Shown piece by piece: positions 44,967-53,957 of a DNA stretch of 54,395 nucleotides. Source of the stretch: Candidatus Gottesmanbacteria bacterium RIFCSPLOWO2_01_FULL_42_22 (lineage in GTDB: Bacteria > Patescibacteriota > Microgenomatia > 2-02-FULL-39-11); contig MFJU01000025.1 of NCBI GenBank assembly GCA_001779315.1, positions 1 to 54,395 on the forward strand, read 5' to 3'. The notes beneath the pieces were generated by a model. The model was not told the origin of the DNA. It worked only from the letters and a program-made list of their open reading frames with translations, and did not search any database. Position 1 is the stretch's first letter. Every line of letters begins with the position of its first letter. Both the position numbers and the translations under genes were made by a program.

Positions 44967-45969
44967 AATTAAAAAGAAGGAAGATTGGGAAAATTTCATA
45001 AGAAATAATTCTCCCCAAGCTCTGTTTTCATCCTGGAGTTGGGGTAAGGTTTCAAAGTATACCTATTCGCGGCATGAAGCTGATTTTATCAGGTTGGGTT
45101 TAATCGACAAGGAATTAAACGGGATTTGCCAAATCCAAAAAATCAGCGCCAGGCGCGCAGCTTTCCTTCATTTAAGACATGGGCCAATCCTGTCAAAGTG
45201 GACGGAGGAGCGCTTTAAATTTCTATTGGAAAATGTTGTTGATTATGCCCGGAAGCTGAAGGTTTCTTTTATCAGAATCAGTCCTTTGATTGATGATAAC
45301 CAAACCAACCGAAATTTTTTCCGTTTATTCGGTTTCCGCCCCAGTCCCATCCACCGTATGGACGGGGAGGTCTGCTGGGTTTTAGATTTGAATCTGCCAG
45401 AAAACCAGCTTTTATTGAATATGCGTAAAACTACCAGATATCTGATCAGGACTGCCGGAAAATGCGCGGTCAGCATAGTTAAAACGACCAATGAAGAGCG
45501 CCTGAAAAATTTCCTGAAACTTTATTCCCTTACCGCCAGGCGGCAAAAATTTATCGGACATGAAGGAATAAGGGAAGAATTCAGGCAGTTTGTCAAAGAT
45601 AATCAAATTATGATTTTCGAAGGTTACTATCAAAAACAGCTTTTATCATCAGCCCTGATAATCTTTTATAACCGCCAGGCAATTTACCATCACAGCGCCT
45701 CCATACCCAGCAAGATTCCGGTAAATTATCTGTTGCAATGGGAAGTCATTCTGGAGGCAAAAAGAAGAGGCATGTCCGTATATAATTTCTGGGGTATTGC
45801 TCCTGAGGGCAAGCCAAGACATCCCTGGAGGAATTTGTCCCTGTTTAAAAAAGGCTTTGGAGGGAGAGAGGTAAATTATCTCCATTCGCAGGATTTACCA
45901 GTAAATAATTTCAAATACCGTATAAATTATTTAATTGAAAGTTACCGAAAAATAAGCAAGGGTTATTAA
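44953..45969 (+). CDS. FemAB/FemX-like peptidyltransferase (GNAT fold)
   Basis: 338 residues. FSSWSWGKVSKYT (about 25-37), LRHGPILSKWTEE (about 75-87) and a second GNAT half with GYYQKQLLSSALIIFYN (about 221-237), YHHSASIP and YNFWGIAPEGKPRHPW (about 276-291) are typical of the peptidoglycan-bridge-forming family. FemX-type enzymes transfer an amino acid from aminoacyl-tRNA to the stem peptide of a lipid or nucleotide precursor. Placed after murF and an aminotransferase, it suggests a modified stem or cross-bridge. The amino acid cannot be predicted. Confidence 0.82.
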   Translation: MKIIEIKKKEDWENFIRNNSPQALFSSWSWGKVSKYTYSRHEADFIRLGLIDKELNGICQIQKISARRAAFLHLRHGPILSKWTEERFKFLLENVVDYARKLKVSFIRISPLIDDNQTNRNFFRLFGFRPSPIHRMDGEVCWVLDLNLPENQLLLNMRKTTRYLIRTAGKCAVSIVKTTNEERLKNFLKLYSLTARRQKFIGHEGIREEFRQFVKDNQIMIFEGYYQKQLLSSALIIFYNRQAIYHHSASIPSKIPVNYLLQWEVILEAKRRGMSVYNFWGIAPEGKPRHPWRNLSLFKKGFGGREVNYLHSQDLPVNNFKYRINYLIESYRKISKGY

Positions 45970-45986
45970 ATCTGCCGTAATTTAGC

Positions 45987-45992
45987 TATAAT
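45987..45992 (+). promoter_or_regulatory. -10 box (TATAAT) giving a leaderless dgkA transcript
   Basis: Perfect TATAAT in the 30-base gap after the FemAB-like gene, exactly seven bases before the ATG at 46000. Transcription normally begins about seven bases after the -10, so the mRNA should begin at the A of the start codon. There is no Shine-Dalgarno sequence. The -35 region is weak (TTATTA at 45963). Confidence 0.55.
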
Positions 45993-45999
45993 AGGACAT

Positions 46000-46368
46000 A
46001 TGAAGAAATTAAGGGAGCATCATATCTCCTTTAAAAATGCCCTCAACGGCCTCAGGTGGTCATTTTCCAGCCAGCCTAATTTCGCGGTCCATTTTATATT
46101 ATCAGCCTTTGTACTTTTCCTAGCCTGGTTTTTACGGATAGAGACGCTGGAAATTCTGGTTATTATTATGGTGATTGTTTTCGGATTAGGGGCGGAAATG
46201 GTCAATACCGCCATTGAAGCCATGACGGACATGATTACCAGGGAGTGGAGGCAGGAAGCTAAAATCGCCAAAGACGTGGCAGCCGGCATGATGCTCTTGT
46301 ACGCCATCGGAGCCTTTATTGTCGGAGCATTTATCTTCCTACCTCGCCTGGCCGGCCTGATTTTATAG
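46000..46368 (+). CDS. dgkA: Diacylglycerol/undecaprenol kinase family protein
   Basis: 122 residues with three helices. FKNALNGLRWSF (about 11-22), GAEMVNTAIEAMTDMI (about 64-79) and AKDVAAGMMLLYAIGAF (about 90-106) are the conserved motifs, including the E-x4-AIE-x3-D catalytic signature. In Gram-positive bacteria this family phosphorylates undecaprenol, supplying the carrier lipid; directly before mraY that is the likely job here. An apparent leaderless promoter precedes it. Confidence 0.88.
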   Translation: MKKLREHHISFKNALNGLRWSFSSQPNFAVHFILSAFVLFLAWFLRIETLEILVIIMVIVFGLGAEMVNTAIEAMTDMITREWRQEAKIAKDVAAGMMLLYAIGAFIVGAFIFLPRLAGLIL

Positions 46369-46381
46369 GAAAACAGATCTT

Positions 46382-47419
46382 ATGGGTTTTATTCTCGGCG
46401 TTCTTATTTTATCTTTTTTAGTCAATGCGGTCACTATAGTGCCGTTTATCAACCTGTTATATAAAATTAAATTTAAGCGCCAGAAGCAGGAAACCCGCGA
46501 TGCCCTCAACAAGCCGACTCCTATTTTCGATATGTACAACCGCAAGAAAGCCGGTACTCCAATAGGCGGAGGATTTCTTTTAATTATCAATACAACCCTG
46601 ATTTACATTCTGAGTTTTCCCTATATGTATTATTTCTGGCTGCCTGTTTATTCCGTCTATCCCAATATAACTTCCGAAATTAAAATATTGCTTTTCGGGT
46701 TTATATCATTCGGACTGATCGGACTTTACGATGACATTAAAAAGATATTTTTCGGCCGCCAAGAAAATTTTTTTGGTCTAAGATTAAGACACAAGCTTTT
46801 TTTGGAAATCATCCTGTCGCTTTTGATCGCCTGGTGGCTGTATGCGGAATTAAAAATATCCATCATTAATTTTCCCTTTCACGGAATGATTGATCTGGGT
46901 GTTTTTTATATTTTATTTGCGGCTTTTGTGGTTGTGGCTTTTGCCAATGCCTACAATATTACGGACGGTCTGGACGGTTTGGCAACAGGCATCCTGCTGA
47001 TAGCTCTTTTGGCTTTTTGGGTGATATCAGGTTCTATTTTGGATACTCCGATGACTCTTTTTATTGCCAGCTGGCTGGGCAGTATTTTGGCATTCCTCTA
47101 TTTTAACGTTTATCCTGCCAGGATTTTCCTGGGAGATGTAGGCGCATTATCCTTCGGAGCCACCTTTGCCGTAGTCGGATTAATGCTGGGCAAGACTTTC
47201 TCACTTATTATCATCGGCGGTATTTTTGTCCTGGAAATATTTACTTCCTTAATTCAACTCTTAAGCAAAAAATACCTGGGAAAAAAAGTCATGAAAGTTG
47301 CTCCGTTCCACCTCTGGCTTCAATCGCGCGGCTGGCATGAATCTACTATCGTTTTGAGGGCGTGGCTGGCAACCATTGTCATGGCCATCGTCGGTTTATG
47401 GTTGGCTTTTATCACCTGA
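46382..47419 (+). CDS. mraY: Phospho-N-acetylmuramoyl-pentapeptide transferase MraY
   Basis: 345 residues with about ten helices. TPIFDMYNRKKAGTPIGGG (about 43-61), LIGLYDDIKKIF (about 112-123, paired Asp), NAYNITDGLDGLATG (about 189-203) and FLGDVGALSFGA (about 245-256) are the cytosolic catalytic loops. APFHLWLQSRGWHESTIVLR (about 308-327) is the MraY-specific loop, here with FHLWL instead of the triple-His form. It links the MurNAc-peptide to undecaprenyl phosphate, producing lipid I. Confidence 0.9.
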   Translation: MGFILGVLILSFLVNAVTIVPFINLLYKIKFKRQKQETRDALNKPTPIFDMYNRKKAGTPIGGGFLLIINTTLIYILSFPYMYYFWLPVYSVYPNITSEIKILLFGFISFGLIGLYDDIKKIFFGRQENFFGLRLRHKLFLEIILSLLIAWWLYAELKISIINFPFHGMIDLGVFYILFAAFVVVAFANAYNITDGLDGLATGILLIALLAFWVISGSILDTPMTLFIASWLGSILAFLYFNVYPARIFLGDVGALSFGATFAVVGLMLGKTFSLIIIGGIFVLEIFTSLIQLLSKKYLGKKVMKVAPFHLWLQSRGWHESTIVLRAWLATIVMAIVGLWLAFIT

Positions 47420-47438
47420 AGCGGAGGCTTTATTTAAG

Positions 47439-48551
47439 ATGTATCTTCCTGGAAATGTCAAATTTTTCCGGCAGGAAAAAAAAATAGATTTTCTGCTGTT
47501 GGCTCTGGCGGTACTTTTTACCGCTTTTGGCTTGCTGATGGTCTATGAAGCTTCAAATATTCCCGCTTTTGAAACTTTCGGCAATAAATACCATTATGTC
47601 TCGGATCAATTTACTTCAAGCCTGATAGGCATAGGTGTTCTGGCGGCGGTTTACTTTTTTCCCCATAAAAAATATCTTCAGTTATCAGTGCCTCTTCTTT
47701 TGATTACCATTTTAAGTTTGGCAGCCGTTTTAATACCGGGTTTGGGTCTGAAGATTCTGGGAGCCAGGCGCTGGCTTAATTTGGGATTTATCAGCTTTCA
47801 GCCCTCGGAACTGGCAAAATTAACTTTGATTATTTATCTGGCATCGTGGTTGACCTCAAAGGAAAAAGGCAGGCTATTTTCTTTTGTTATCCTCCTGTCA
47901 ATCATTGTGGGTTTGGTGATGCTGCAACCCGATCTGGGCACGGCTATTATTTTAACAGCTATTTTCCTGACGGTTTATTTCGTCTCTGCCGCGCCCTGGT
48001 GGCAATTTGTTCTGCTTTTACCCGGAGCCCTTATAGCTGTTTTGATTATGAGTATAATCTCCCCCTACCGCTATCAGCGCCTGATGACTTTTTTTAATCC
48101 CAATATTGATCCTTTAGGCTCTTCCTATCATATCCGTCAAATATTAATTTCGTTAGGGTCGGGAGGACTGAGCGGATTGGGTTTGGGCGCTTCGCGCCAA
48201 AAATACCAATATCTGCCGGAAGCGACAACCGATTCCATTTTCGCGATTATCGGTGAAGAACTCGGCTTTCTCGGTACTGCCTTTTTGATTTTTCTCTATT
48301 TAGTTTTTCTTTACCATATTTTCCGGATTGTCAGAAATGCCCCTGATAAAATGTCATTCCTTTTGGGAAGCGGCATCCTGGCTTTTTTCGGGTTCCAGAT
48401 TATTGTCAATTTGGGCTCAATGGTTGCTCTCCTGCCTTTAACCGGTGTCCCTTTGCCTTTTATTTCATACGGCGGCTCCAGTCTGGTTGTTTCCTTGGCT
48501 TGTGTCGGTATTATATTAAATATCTCTAGGCAGATAGTCAGAAAAAAATAG
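47439..48551 (+). CDS. ftsW: Septal peptidoglycan glycosyltransferase FtsW (SEDS family)
   Basis: 370 residues from ATG 47439, which has GGAGG 11 bases upstream; earlier in-frame starts would lie in the end of mraY. Ten helices; GARRWLNLGFISFQPSELAK (about 109-128) holds the SEDS signature, and PEATTDSIFAIIGEELGF (about 258-275) and GVPLPFISYGGSSL (about 335-348) are also conserved. FtsW polymerises lipid II at the septum with FtsI, encoded 15 kb upstream in this cluster. Confidence 0.93.
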   Translation: MYLPGNVKFFRQEKKIDFLLLALAVLFTAFGLLMVYEASNIPAFETFGNKYHYVSDQFTSSLIGIGVLAAVYFFPHKKYLQLSVPLLLITILSLAAVLIPGLGLKILGARRWLNLGFISFQPSELAKLTLIIYLASWLTSKEKGRLFSFVILLSIIVGLVMLQPDLGTAIILTAIFLTVYFVSAAPWWQFVLLLPGALIAVLIMSIISPYRYQRLMTFFNPNIDPLGSSYHIRQILISLGSGGLSGLGLGASRQKYQYLPEATTDSIFAIIGEELGFLGTAFLIFLYLVFLYHIFRIVRNAPDKMSFLLGSGILAFFGFQIIVNLGSMVALLPLTGVPLPFISYGGSSLVVSLACVGIILNISRQIVRKK

Positions 48552-48553
48552 TT

Positions 48554-49663
48554 ATGAGACCTTTTAAAGCAGTTATTTCAGGCGGACATCTGACTCCGGC
48601 AATTGCCCTGATTGAGAATTTAGAAAAGCGCGGTTTTTCTCTTTTTTATTTCGGCCGCAAGTTTGCCATGGAAGGCAGCCAATCTGCTTCATTTGAAAGG
48701 AACTATGCCCGGAAATACAGGCTTCAGTTTATTGAAATAGACAGCGGAAAATTTCCCCGTTATTTTACCTGGTATTATTTTTTATCATTGTTTAAAATTT
48801 TCTCCGGTTTCTGCCGCTGTTTCCTTTATTTGCTGAAAATCCGGCCGGATATTATCGTTTCCTTCGGCGGTTTTTTGAGTTTTCCTTTGTCTTTAGCCGG
48901 AAAAATTCTAGGTATTCCGGTAGTAATTCATGAACAGACAAGAGTTTTCGGGTTATCAAACAGAACTATAGGAAAAATTGCCGATAAAATCTGTTTGTCA
49001 TATAATCCGACTTTAAAAGTTCCCAGTCATTTAAAAACCACGGTTACAGGTATACCTTTGCGCCGGTCCATTTTAACTCCGGTAAAATATTTTGTTCCGG
49101 GTAATAAGGAGAAACCGCTGATTTATATAACCGGTGGCAGCCAGGGATCGCAATCGATAAACCTTTTTTTACTTAAAGTTATTCCGCTGTTTTTAAAAAA
49201 ATACAGGATTATTCATGCGGTCGGTCAAAGCCAGTCGGAGTCAGTTTTCCAAAAAATCAAATCCTTTAAAAATACTTTGCCTTTAAATATAAAGGAGGAT
49301 TATACTATAGAAAAATCAGTTGAACCGGATAAGGTGGGCAGTATTTTAAGACAGGCTGATCTGGTTATCAGCCGTTCAGGGGCCAATACCGTTGCCGAAT
49401 TATGTTTTTTCCGCAAAAAAACCATACTTATTCCCTTGCCGTGGTCGGCTGAATCAGAACAGAGAGAAAACGGACTCTTTCTGGTAAAAACGGGTCTAGC
49501 TAAGATTCTTGATCAAAACAAACTGACTCTGTCTTTATTAAAAGAAGCAATTGAAGAAATGATGATTTTACCTTATGAGCCTAAGAAGAGTGATGTAAAA
49601 TTAATATTTGACCCCCGGGCAGAAAATCTGGTTTCTGAAATCGAAACTTATTTAATTAGGTGA
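48554..49663 (+). CDS. murG: UDP-GlcNAc--lipid I N-acetylglucosaminyltransferase MurG
   Basis: 369 residues, GT28. The N-terminal glycine loop reads ISGGHLTPAIALIENL (about 8-23), shorter than the usual GGTGGH. VSFGGFLSFPLSLAGKILGI (about 105-124) and HEQTRVFGLSNR (about 128-139) fit the acceptor domain; ITGGSQGSQSIN (about 195-206) and SRSGANTVAELCFF (about 274-287) bind UDP-GlcNAc; EQRENG keeps the donor-site glutamine. Completes lipid II. Directly between ftsW and ftsQ. Confidence 0.92.
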   Translation: MRPFKAVISGGHLTPAIALIENLEKRGFSLFYFGRKFAMEGSQSASFERNYARKYRLQFIEIDSGKFPRYFTWYYFLSLFKIFSGFCRCFLYLLKIRPDIIVSFGGFLSFPLSLAGKILGIPVVIHEQTRVFGLSNRTIGKIADKICLSYNPTLKVPSHLKTTVTGIPLRRSILTPVKYFVPGNKEKPLIYITGGSQGSQSINLFLLKVIPLFLKKYRIIHAVGQSQSESVFQKIKSFKNTLPLNIKEDYTIEKSVEPDKVGSILRQADLVISRSGANTVAELCFFRKKTILIPLPWSAESEQRENGLFLVKTGLAKILDQNKLTLSLLKEAIEEMMILPYEPKKSDVKLIFDPRAENLVSEIETYLIR

Positions 49664-50343
49664 AAAGACGTATTCGAGTTTTATGGGCACTTCCGATTTT
49701 GCTGACGGTATTTATTTCCGGAATATTGTTTTTATCTGATTTTTTCCGGATAAAAAAAGTTATCGTTATTTCCAACTATACAGAAATCCGGGGTTTAAGC
49801 CAGTTATTTTCGGAAAACTACCTTTCCCTAAACGAGGAAGTTACGGCTCAAAAATTATTAACCGTTAATCCCTTAATAAAAAATATTAAAATCAGCAAAA
49901 CATTTCCTCAAACTTTGACTTTAAATGTATTCTGGCGCAAGCCGCAGGCAAAAATCTTATTAGACGATAAAATTATTCTTATCGATGAAGAAGGCAAAGC
50001 GTCAGTGGGATATCCGGACGGATTAACGGAAATAGCGGGCACGAAAATTACTCTTCCTGCTTCAGGCGGTACAGATTGGCGGATACTCAAGTCGGTAAAT
50101 TATATTACTGTTTTGTCAAAATCCAGCATAAGGGTAAATAATATCTACATTTTTGATGAGGAGTCTATTTTTATTTTGGAGCTGGCTGATGGTGAAGAAG
50201 TGAAGATTCCTTTTCAGACCGACCCGGATCAAGTTTCGGCCTCTTTACAAGTAATAATCTCTAGGTTTAGAATAGAGGGGAAATTCATTTCCAGTATCGA
50301 TTTCCGTTTTGACAAGCCCTTGGTAGTTTTAAAGAATGAATAA
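49660..50343 (+). CDS. ftsQ: FtsQ/DivIB-like cell division protein
   Basis: 227 residues. GTG start at 49660 overlapping the murG stop (GTGA). Basic start, one helix (about 8-27), then a POTRA-like segment (FFRIKKVIVISNYTEIRGLS, about 28-47; NPLIKNIKISKTFPQTLTLN, about 69-88) and a beta domain. Sequence similarity is weak, as usual for the family, but topology and the position before ftsA and ftsZ make FtsQ very likely. It links early and late divisome proteins. Confidence 0.8.
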   Translation: MKRRIRVLWALPILLTVFISGILFLSDFFRIKKVIVISNYTEIRGLSQLFSENYLSLNEEVTAQKLLTVNPLIKNIKISKTFPQTLTLNVFWRKPQAKILLDDKIILIDEEGKASVGYPDGLTEIAGTKITLPASGGTDWRILKSVNYITVLSKSSIRVNNIYIFDEESIFILELADGEEVKIPFQTDPDQVSASLQVIISRFRIEGKFISSIDFRFDKPLVVLKNE

Positions 50344-50371
50344 AAAAATTTAACGGCAGACTTTTTTTAAA

Positions 50372-51697
50372 ATGAATAAAAAAATAATCGCCGGAATCGA
50401 TATCGGCAGCTCCAAAATAACCACCCTGATAGCCTCTGTCCCGGAAATCGGATTAGTAAATATTATGGGTGTATCCACTAATCAGAGCCGGGGAATCCGC
50501 AAGGGTCAGATTGTTGACATCGAAGAAGCCACGAGCGGAGTCGTCCAAAGTTTGGAAGCAGCTGAAAGGATGGCCGGTTATTCCATATCCTCTGCTTTTT
50601 TCTCAATCGGCGGAGCGCATATTGCATCACAGAATTCCCATGGTGTGGTAGCGGTGGCTGAACCGAACAAAGAAATTACTCCGGATGATGTGCGCCGGGC
50701 AGTTGAGGCTGCCAGGGCAGTTTCTCTGTCTTCAACCAGAGAGATCCTCCATGTAATTCCGCGGGAATTTATCGTGGACAGCCAGGAAGGTATCAAAGAT
50801 CCGGCCGGCATGACCGGGGTGAGGCTGGAAGTAAACACGCATTTAATCACAGCCGGTTCGACCAGTTTGAGGAATCTGGAGAAATGCGCTTCACTAGTTG
50901 GGGTCGATGTAGACGGTTTTGTTTTTAACGGACTGGCGGCAGCGACTTCGGTTTTGACGGAAACAGAAAAAGAATTAGGAGTGGTCTTGGTGGATTTAGG
51001 AGCCGGTACTATGGATATCTGCATATTTATCGACGGAGCACTGGCCTATTCCTCGGTCTTACCGATTGGTGCCAGGAATATTACCAATGATTTGGCTATA
51101 GGCTTAAGAATTTCTTTGGAAAGCGCTGAAAAGATCAAAATCTTATTAAACCAAAAAGTCAATCAGCCGGCATCCCCGGAAAACCTCCATTTCTCATCTG
51201 AGCCCCAGGCACCTCCCAAACGTGAAAAATACCGGGAGGAGGCAGATGATATTGATTTAACCTCTCTGAATTTGACGGAAGGGGTCAATAAAGTCTCCAA
51301 AAAAACGCTGATAGACGGTATTATCAAACCGCGCTTGAATGAAATTTTTACTATGGTGGGCTTGGAAATTAAAAAAAGCGGCTTCGGCGGATTAACTCCC
51401 GCAGGGTTGGTTGTTTGCGGCGGCGGAGCCGATACAATGGGCATCATTGAAGCAGCCAGGCGCAACCTGGCTATGCAGGTCAGGATCGGTACTCCCAATA
51501 ATATTACCGGACTGATTGATGAAATCATCCATCCTTCATATGCGGTAGCATCAGGTTTGATACTTTACGGTGCTAAATCAGGCATTGTCAGTAAAGAAAA
51601 GTTTAATTTGGGAAAACTGTCAAAATATGTGGATGCTGTGCCTGTACAGGGGGTTGTCAAGAAAGTCGTTGATTTGGTAAAATCTTTTCTCCCGTAG
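50372..51697 (+). CDS. ftsA: Cell division actin-like protein FtsA
   Basis: 441 residues. IIAGIDIGSSKITTLIA (about 5-21) is the phosphate-1 loop; the 1C subdomain follows; VVLVDLGAGTMDICIF (about 208-223) is phosphate 2 and GLVVCGGGADTMGI (about 346-359) the adenosine motif. The last 20 residues (VVKKVVDLVKSFLP) form an amphipathic helix for membrane binding, as in other FtsA proteins. A hydrophilic insert (about 270-300) is rich in Pro and Glu. Tethers FtsZ to the membrane. Confidence 0.95.
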   Translation: MNKKIIAGIDIGSSKITTLIASVPEIGLVNIMGVSTNQSRGIRKGQIVDIEEATSGVVQSLEAAERMAGYSISSAFFSIGGAHIASQNSHGVVAVAEPNKEITPDDVRRAVEAARAVSLSSTREILHVIPREFIVDSQEGIKDPAGMTGVRLEVNTHLITAGSTSLRNLEKCASLVGVDVDGFVFNGLAAATSVLTETEKELGVVLVDLGAGTMDICIFIDGALAYSSVLPIGARNITNDLAIGLRISLESAEKIKILLNQKVNQPASPENLHFSSEPQAPPKREKYREEADDIDLTSLNLTEGVNKVSKKTLIDGIIKPRLNEIFTMVGLEIKKSGFGGLTPAGLVVCGGGADTMGIIEAARRNLAMQVRIGTPNNITGLIDEIIHPSYAVASGLILYGAKSGIVSKEKFNLGKLSKYVDAVPVQGVVKKVVDLVKSFLP

Positions 51698-51701
51698 GGA
51701 A

Positions 51702-51707
51702 TATAAT
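51702..51707 (+). promoter_or_regulatory. Candidate -10 box (TATAAT) for ftsZ
   Basis: TATAAT in the 24-base gap between ftsA and ftsZ, 14 bases before the ATG. The leader would be about seven bases of A/T without a Shine-Dalgarno sequence. No convincing -35 at the right distance (TTGGTA is 22 bases upstream). Extra ftsZ transcription from a local promoter is common in bacteria. Confidence 0.4.
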
Positions 51708-51721
51708 AAAAATAAAAACTT

Positions 51722-52825
51722 ATGCTCATTAAACCGGATATTGCCAGATTCGCCAAAATAAAAGTAGTCGGTATCGGCGGAGGAGGCTGTAATGCGGTCA
51801 GCTCCATGATTTCCTCAACCCAAATTACGGGAGTTGATTTCATCGGCGTTAACACAGATGCCCAGGCTCTCTTAACCTGCCAGGCTCCGGTCAAAATCCA
51901 AATCGGTGATGATTTGACCAAAGGTTTAGGAGCAGGTGGAGATCCGGAGATCGGCCGGCAGGCGGCTGAAGAATCAAAGGAAAAAATCAGGGAAGCTTTG
52001 GTTGATTCGGATATGGTTTTTTTAACCTGCGGAGAAGGCGGGGGAACCGGTACCGGAGCCACACCCATCATTGCCGAAATTGCCCACGAAGCCAATACTT
52101 TAACTGTCGCGGTAGTCACCAAACCCTTTTCCTTTGAAGGCACAAGAAGAATGCTGGCAGCTGAAGAAGGGATTTTAAACCTCAAGGATAAAGTCGATAC
52201 CCTGATTGTCATTCCCAATCAGAGAATTCTGGATGTAGTTGATAAAAAAATGACTTTGGTTGACGCTTTTAAAATAGTTGATTCGGTTTTAGGCCAGGGA
52301 GTGACCGGCATTTCAGACCTGATCACAATGCCTGGGCTGATCAATGTCGATTTTGCCGATGTCAGGACGATCATGAAGAGCGCCGGATCAGCACTCATGG
52401 GTATCGGGACCGGAGTCGGCGAGAACCGTGCCGCCTCGGCTGCACGAATGGCTATATCCTCGCCTCTTCTGGAAATTTCCATTGACGGAGCCAAGGGTGT
52501 TCTCTTTAATATCACCGGCGGGTCAGACCTGACTATGACCGAAGTGGATGAAGCCGCCAAACTGATTGCGGCAGCTGTTGATAATGATGCCAATATCATC
52601 TTCGGCGCCACCATCGATGAGCAGATGGTTGATCAGGTGAAAATTACGGTGGTCGCGACAGGCTTTGATGAAACTAAAAGAAGACTTCAGGAACTGTCAC
52701 TTAAAAGCGAACCGATCGTGGAAGGAACCGATTCATCAGAAAGCGCTTCAACCCCTGCTCCCTCCAATAACGGTGAAGAGGATGAATGGGACATCCCCGC
52801 ATTCCTGAGACAGGGGAAACACTAG
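51722..52825 (+). CDS. ftsZ: Cell division tubulin-like GTPase FtsZ
   Basis: 367 residues. [16 protein letters not shown] (about 14-29), the tubulin signature GGGTGTG (106-112) and the T7-loop region [11 protein letters not shown] are all present. A short linker of Ser/Pro/Glu residues (about 325-352) leads to the conserved C-terminal peptide [14 protein letters not shown] (354-367), which binds FtsA and other partners. The nucleotides for this last peptide are duplicated, with synonymous changes only, 1,309 bp downstream, so the present 3' end may have been supplied by an inserted element. Confidence 0.96.
   Translation: MLIKPDIARFAKIKVVGIGGGGCNAVSSMISSTQITGVDFIGVNTDAQALLTCQAPVKIQIGDDLTKGLGAGGDPEIGRQAAEESKEKIREALVDSDMVFLTCGEGGGTGTGATPIIAEIAHEANTLTVAVVTKPFSFEGTRRMLAAEEGILNLKDKVDTLIVIPNQRILDVVDKKMTLVDAFKIVDSVLGQGVTGISDLITMPGLINVDFADVRTIMKSAGSALMGIGTGVGENRAASAARMAISSPLLEISIDGAKGVLFNITGGSDLTMTEVDEAAKLIAAAVDNDANIIFGATIDEQMVDQVKITVVATGFDETKRRLQELSLKSEPIVEGTDSSESASTPAPSNNGEEDEWDIPAFLRQGKH
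52781..52825 (+). repeat. Left copy of the ftsZ 3'-end repeat (putative att site)
   Basis: The last 14 codons and stop of ftsZ. Its first 20 bases (52781-52800) are identical to 54090-54109; the remaining 25 differ at eight positions from the right copy, every change being synonymous (including TAG/TAA). GACG follows both stop codons. Confidence 0.85.
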
Positions 52826-52873
52826 GACGGCATACTGGAGATATTCTTTCATCCTGTTATTTCTAAAATGAAA

Positions 52874-53917
52874 TCAAACTCTCTGTTTATTTATTTTCTT
52901 GATGTATGATTGAAGCTGACAACCAACCAGAAAATCTTGACCTGCTATACCTAACTCTGTTGTTTTCGCTTGTGAACCGAAATAAGTGTGATTTGTTGTG
53001 CCAACAAACCACCAAAACTGTCCCGCATTCTCCATCAATATAAATTTAGCATGAAATTGGTTACCTGTTGGTTGATAGATATTATAATCAATTCCATTCG
53101 TATCCCTCTGAAAACGATATTTGGAGGCAATTTTTGTTAGACTATGAGGAATTTTTTTGAGACTTTCAATTTCATACGGTCTATTTATCAGCATATTAAC
53201 TTCGCATCCATTCATCGATGCTTCACGTATTGAATTCACCAATTCATCAGGATGCCAAGATGATACTATCCACAATGTTGTTTCAGGTTGTATTCTTTTT
53301 ATTATTTCTTCTTCTGCATATTTTGAAAGATATCCTTCAGTTGTATTTCCAGAATCAAATACTAAATCAAGCCCATTAACAGCCTGTTTCCATTTGTTTG
53401 GACCATTTTCAAAATCCCAAAATGCTATGATTTTCATCATTTGCACAATTTCTGGTTGTGTTATTTTGATAAACATTTCCTCTCTGTTAAAAGATGGTTC
53501 CGCAAAATCGAAACAAGATAGATAGGCTTCTTCTCCCAATAAAATTATCCTTACATGATTTCTGCCAATAAAAGAACCTGCAAAAGGAAAATCTGTATAC
53601 CGCTCATGAGTATATCTGACTTGACTAATATTATCGTGATCTCCAAAATCTCTAAAATATTTATTAAAATCATTTCTCGCACTTGAATCTACATTTATTA
53701 TTATTCTAGAGGTATTCGAATTTAACAGTCTTTCAAATAAATTATTACATCTTTCTCCAGGGACAAACTGTCTTGACTGGAGAATTAAGTGAGGATAAGC
53801 TGTGTTCGTTCGTAATTTGCTGCTTATTTCTTGTGTTACCTCGTTAAGTGACAATAGACTTATACCGCAATCTTGAAATATTGCTTTAGGTTCCTCTAAT
53901 CTGAATTGTTCAAACAT
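52874..53917 (-). CDS. Phospholipase D superfamily protein, possible nuclease (cassette cargo)
   Basis: 347 residues from ATG 53917 (a TTG at 53938 overlaps the -10 box and is unlikely). The C-terminal half has the motif H289-A-K291-FILM-E followed by GTTNHTYFGS, i.e. HxKx4(D/E) and GxxN of the PLD catalytic site. The first half has a degenerate counterpart (NHVRIILL, with Arg for Lys). WIVSSWHPDELVNSIREA with GCEVNMLI is the usual alpha/beta segment before the second HKD motif. No signal peptide or helices, so it is cytosolic. Such proteins are nucleases, phosphodiesterases or lipid synthases; isolated in an AT-rich insert, a defence or toxin nuclease is my guess only. Confidence 0.65.
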   Translation of the reverse strand: MFEQFRLEEPKAIFQDCGISLLSLNEVTQEISSKLRTNTAYPHLILQSRQFVPGERCNNLFERLLNSNTSRIIINVDSSARNDFNKYFRDFGDHDNISQVRYTHERYTDFPFAGSFIGRNHVRIILLGEEAYLSCFDFAEPSFNREEMFIKITQPEIVQMMKIIAFWDFENGPNKWKQAVNGLDLVFDSGNTTEGYLSKYAEEEIIKRIQPETTLWIVSSWHPDELVNSIREASMNGCEVNMLINRPYEIESLKKIPHSLTKIASKYRFQRDTNGIDYNIYQPTGNQFHAKFILMENAGQFWWFVGTTNHTYFGSQAKTTELGIAGQDFLVGCQLQSYIKKINKQRV

Positions 53918-53929
53918 ATGCTGGGTGGA

Positions 53930-53957
53930 ATTATACAATTTTTTCTTATTTTATCAA
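53930..53957 (-). promoter_or_regulatory. Promoter of the PLD-family gene (TTGATA-N16-TATAAT)
   Basis: Read on the minus strand: TTGATA (53957-53952), a 16-base spacer and a perfect TATAAT (53935-53930), then 12 bases to the ATG at 53917. This is one of the best promoters in the window and gives a leader of about five bases. The -35 lies inside one of two direct repeats. Confidence 0.65.

Noticed and set aside
51565-52218. Long open frame antisense to the end of ftsA and start of ftsZ (217 codons)
   Set aside because: Both sense genes are certain and conserved; the antisense product is Ser/Pro/Thr-rich with no recognisable domain, a typical shadow.
52826-52873. Possible transcription terminator between ftsZ and the PLD gene (TTTCAT...ATGAAA pairing)
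   Set aside because: Six-base stem with a 17-base loop and no T-run at the right place; not convincing.
53157-53525. Open frame of 122 codons antisense to the PLD-family gene, considered as an antitoxin partner
   Set aside because: No ribosome-binding site or promoter, sequence mirrors the sense codons, and PLD motifs on the other strand are clear.
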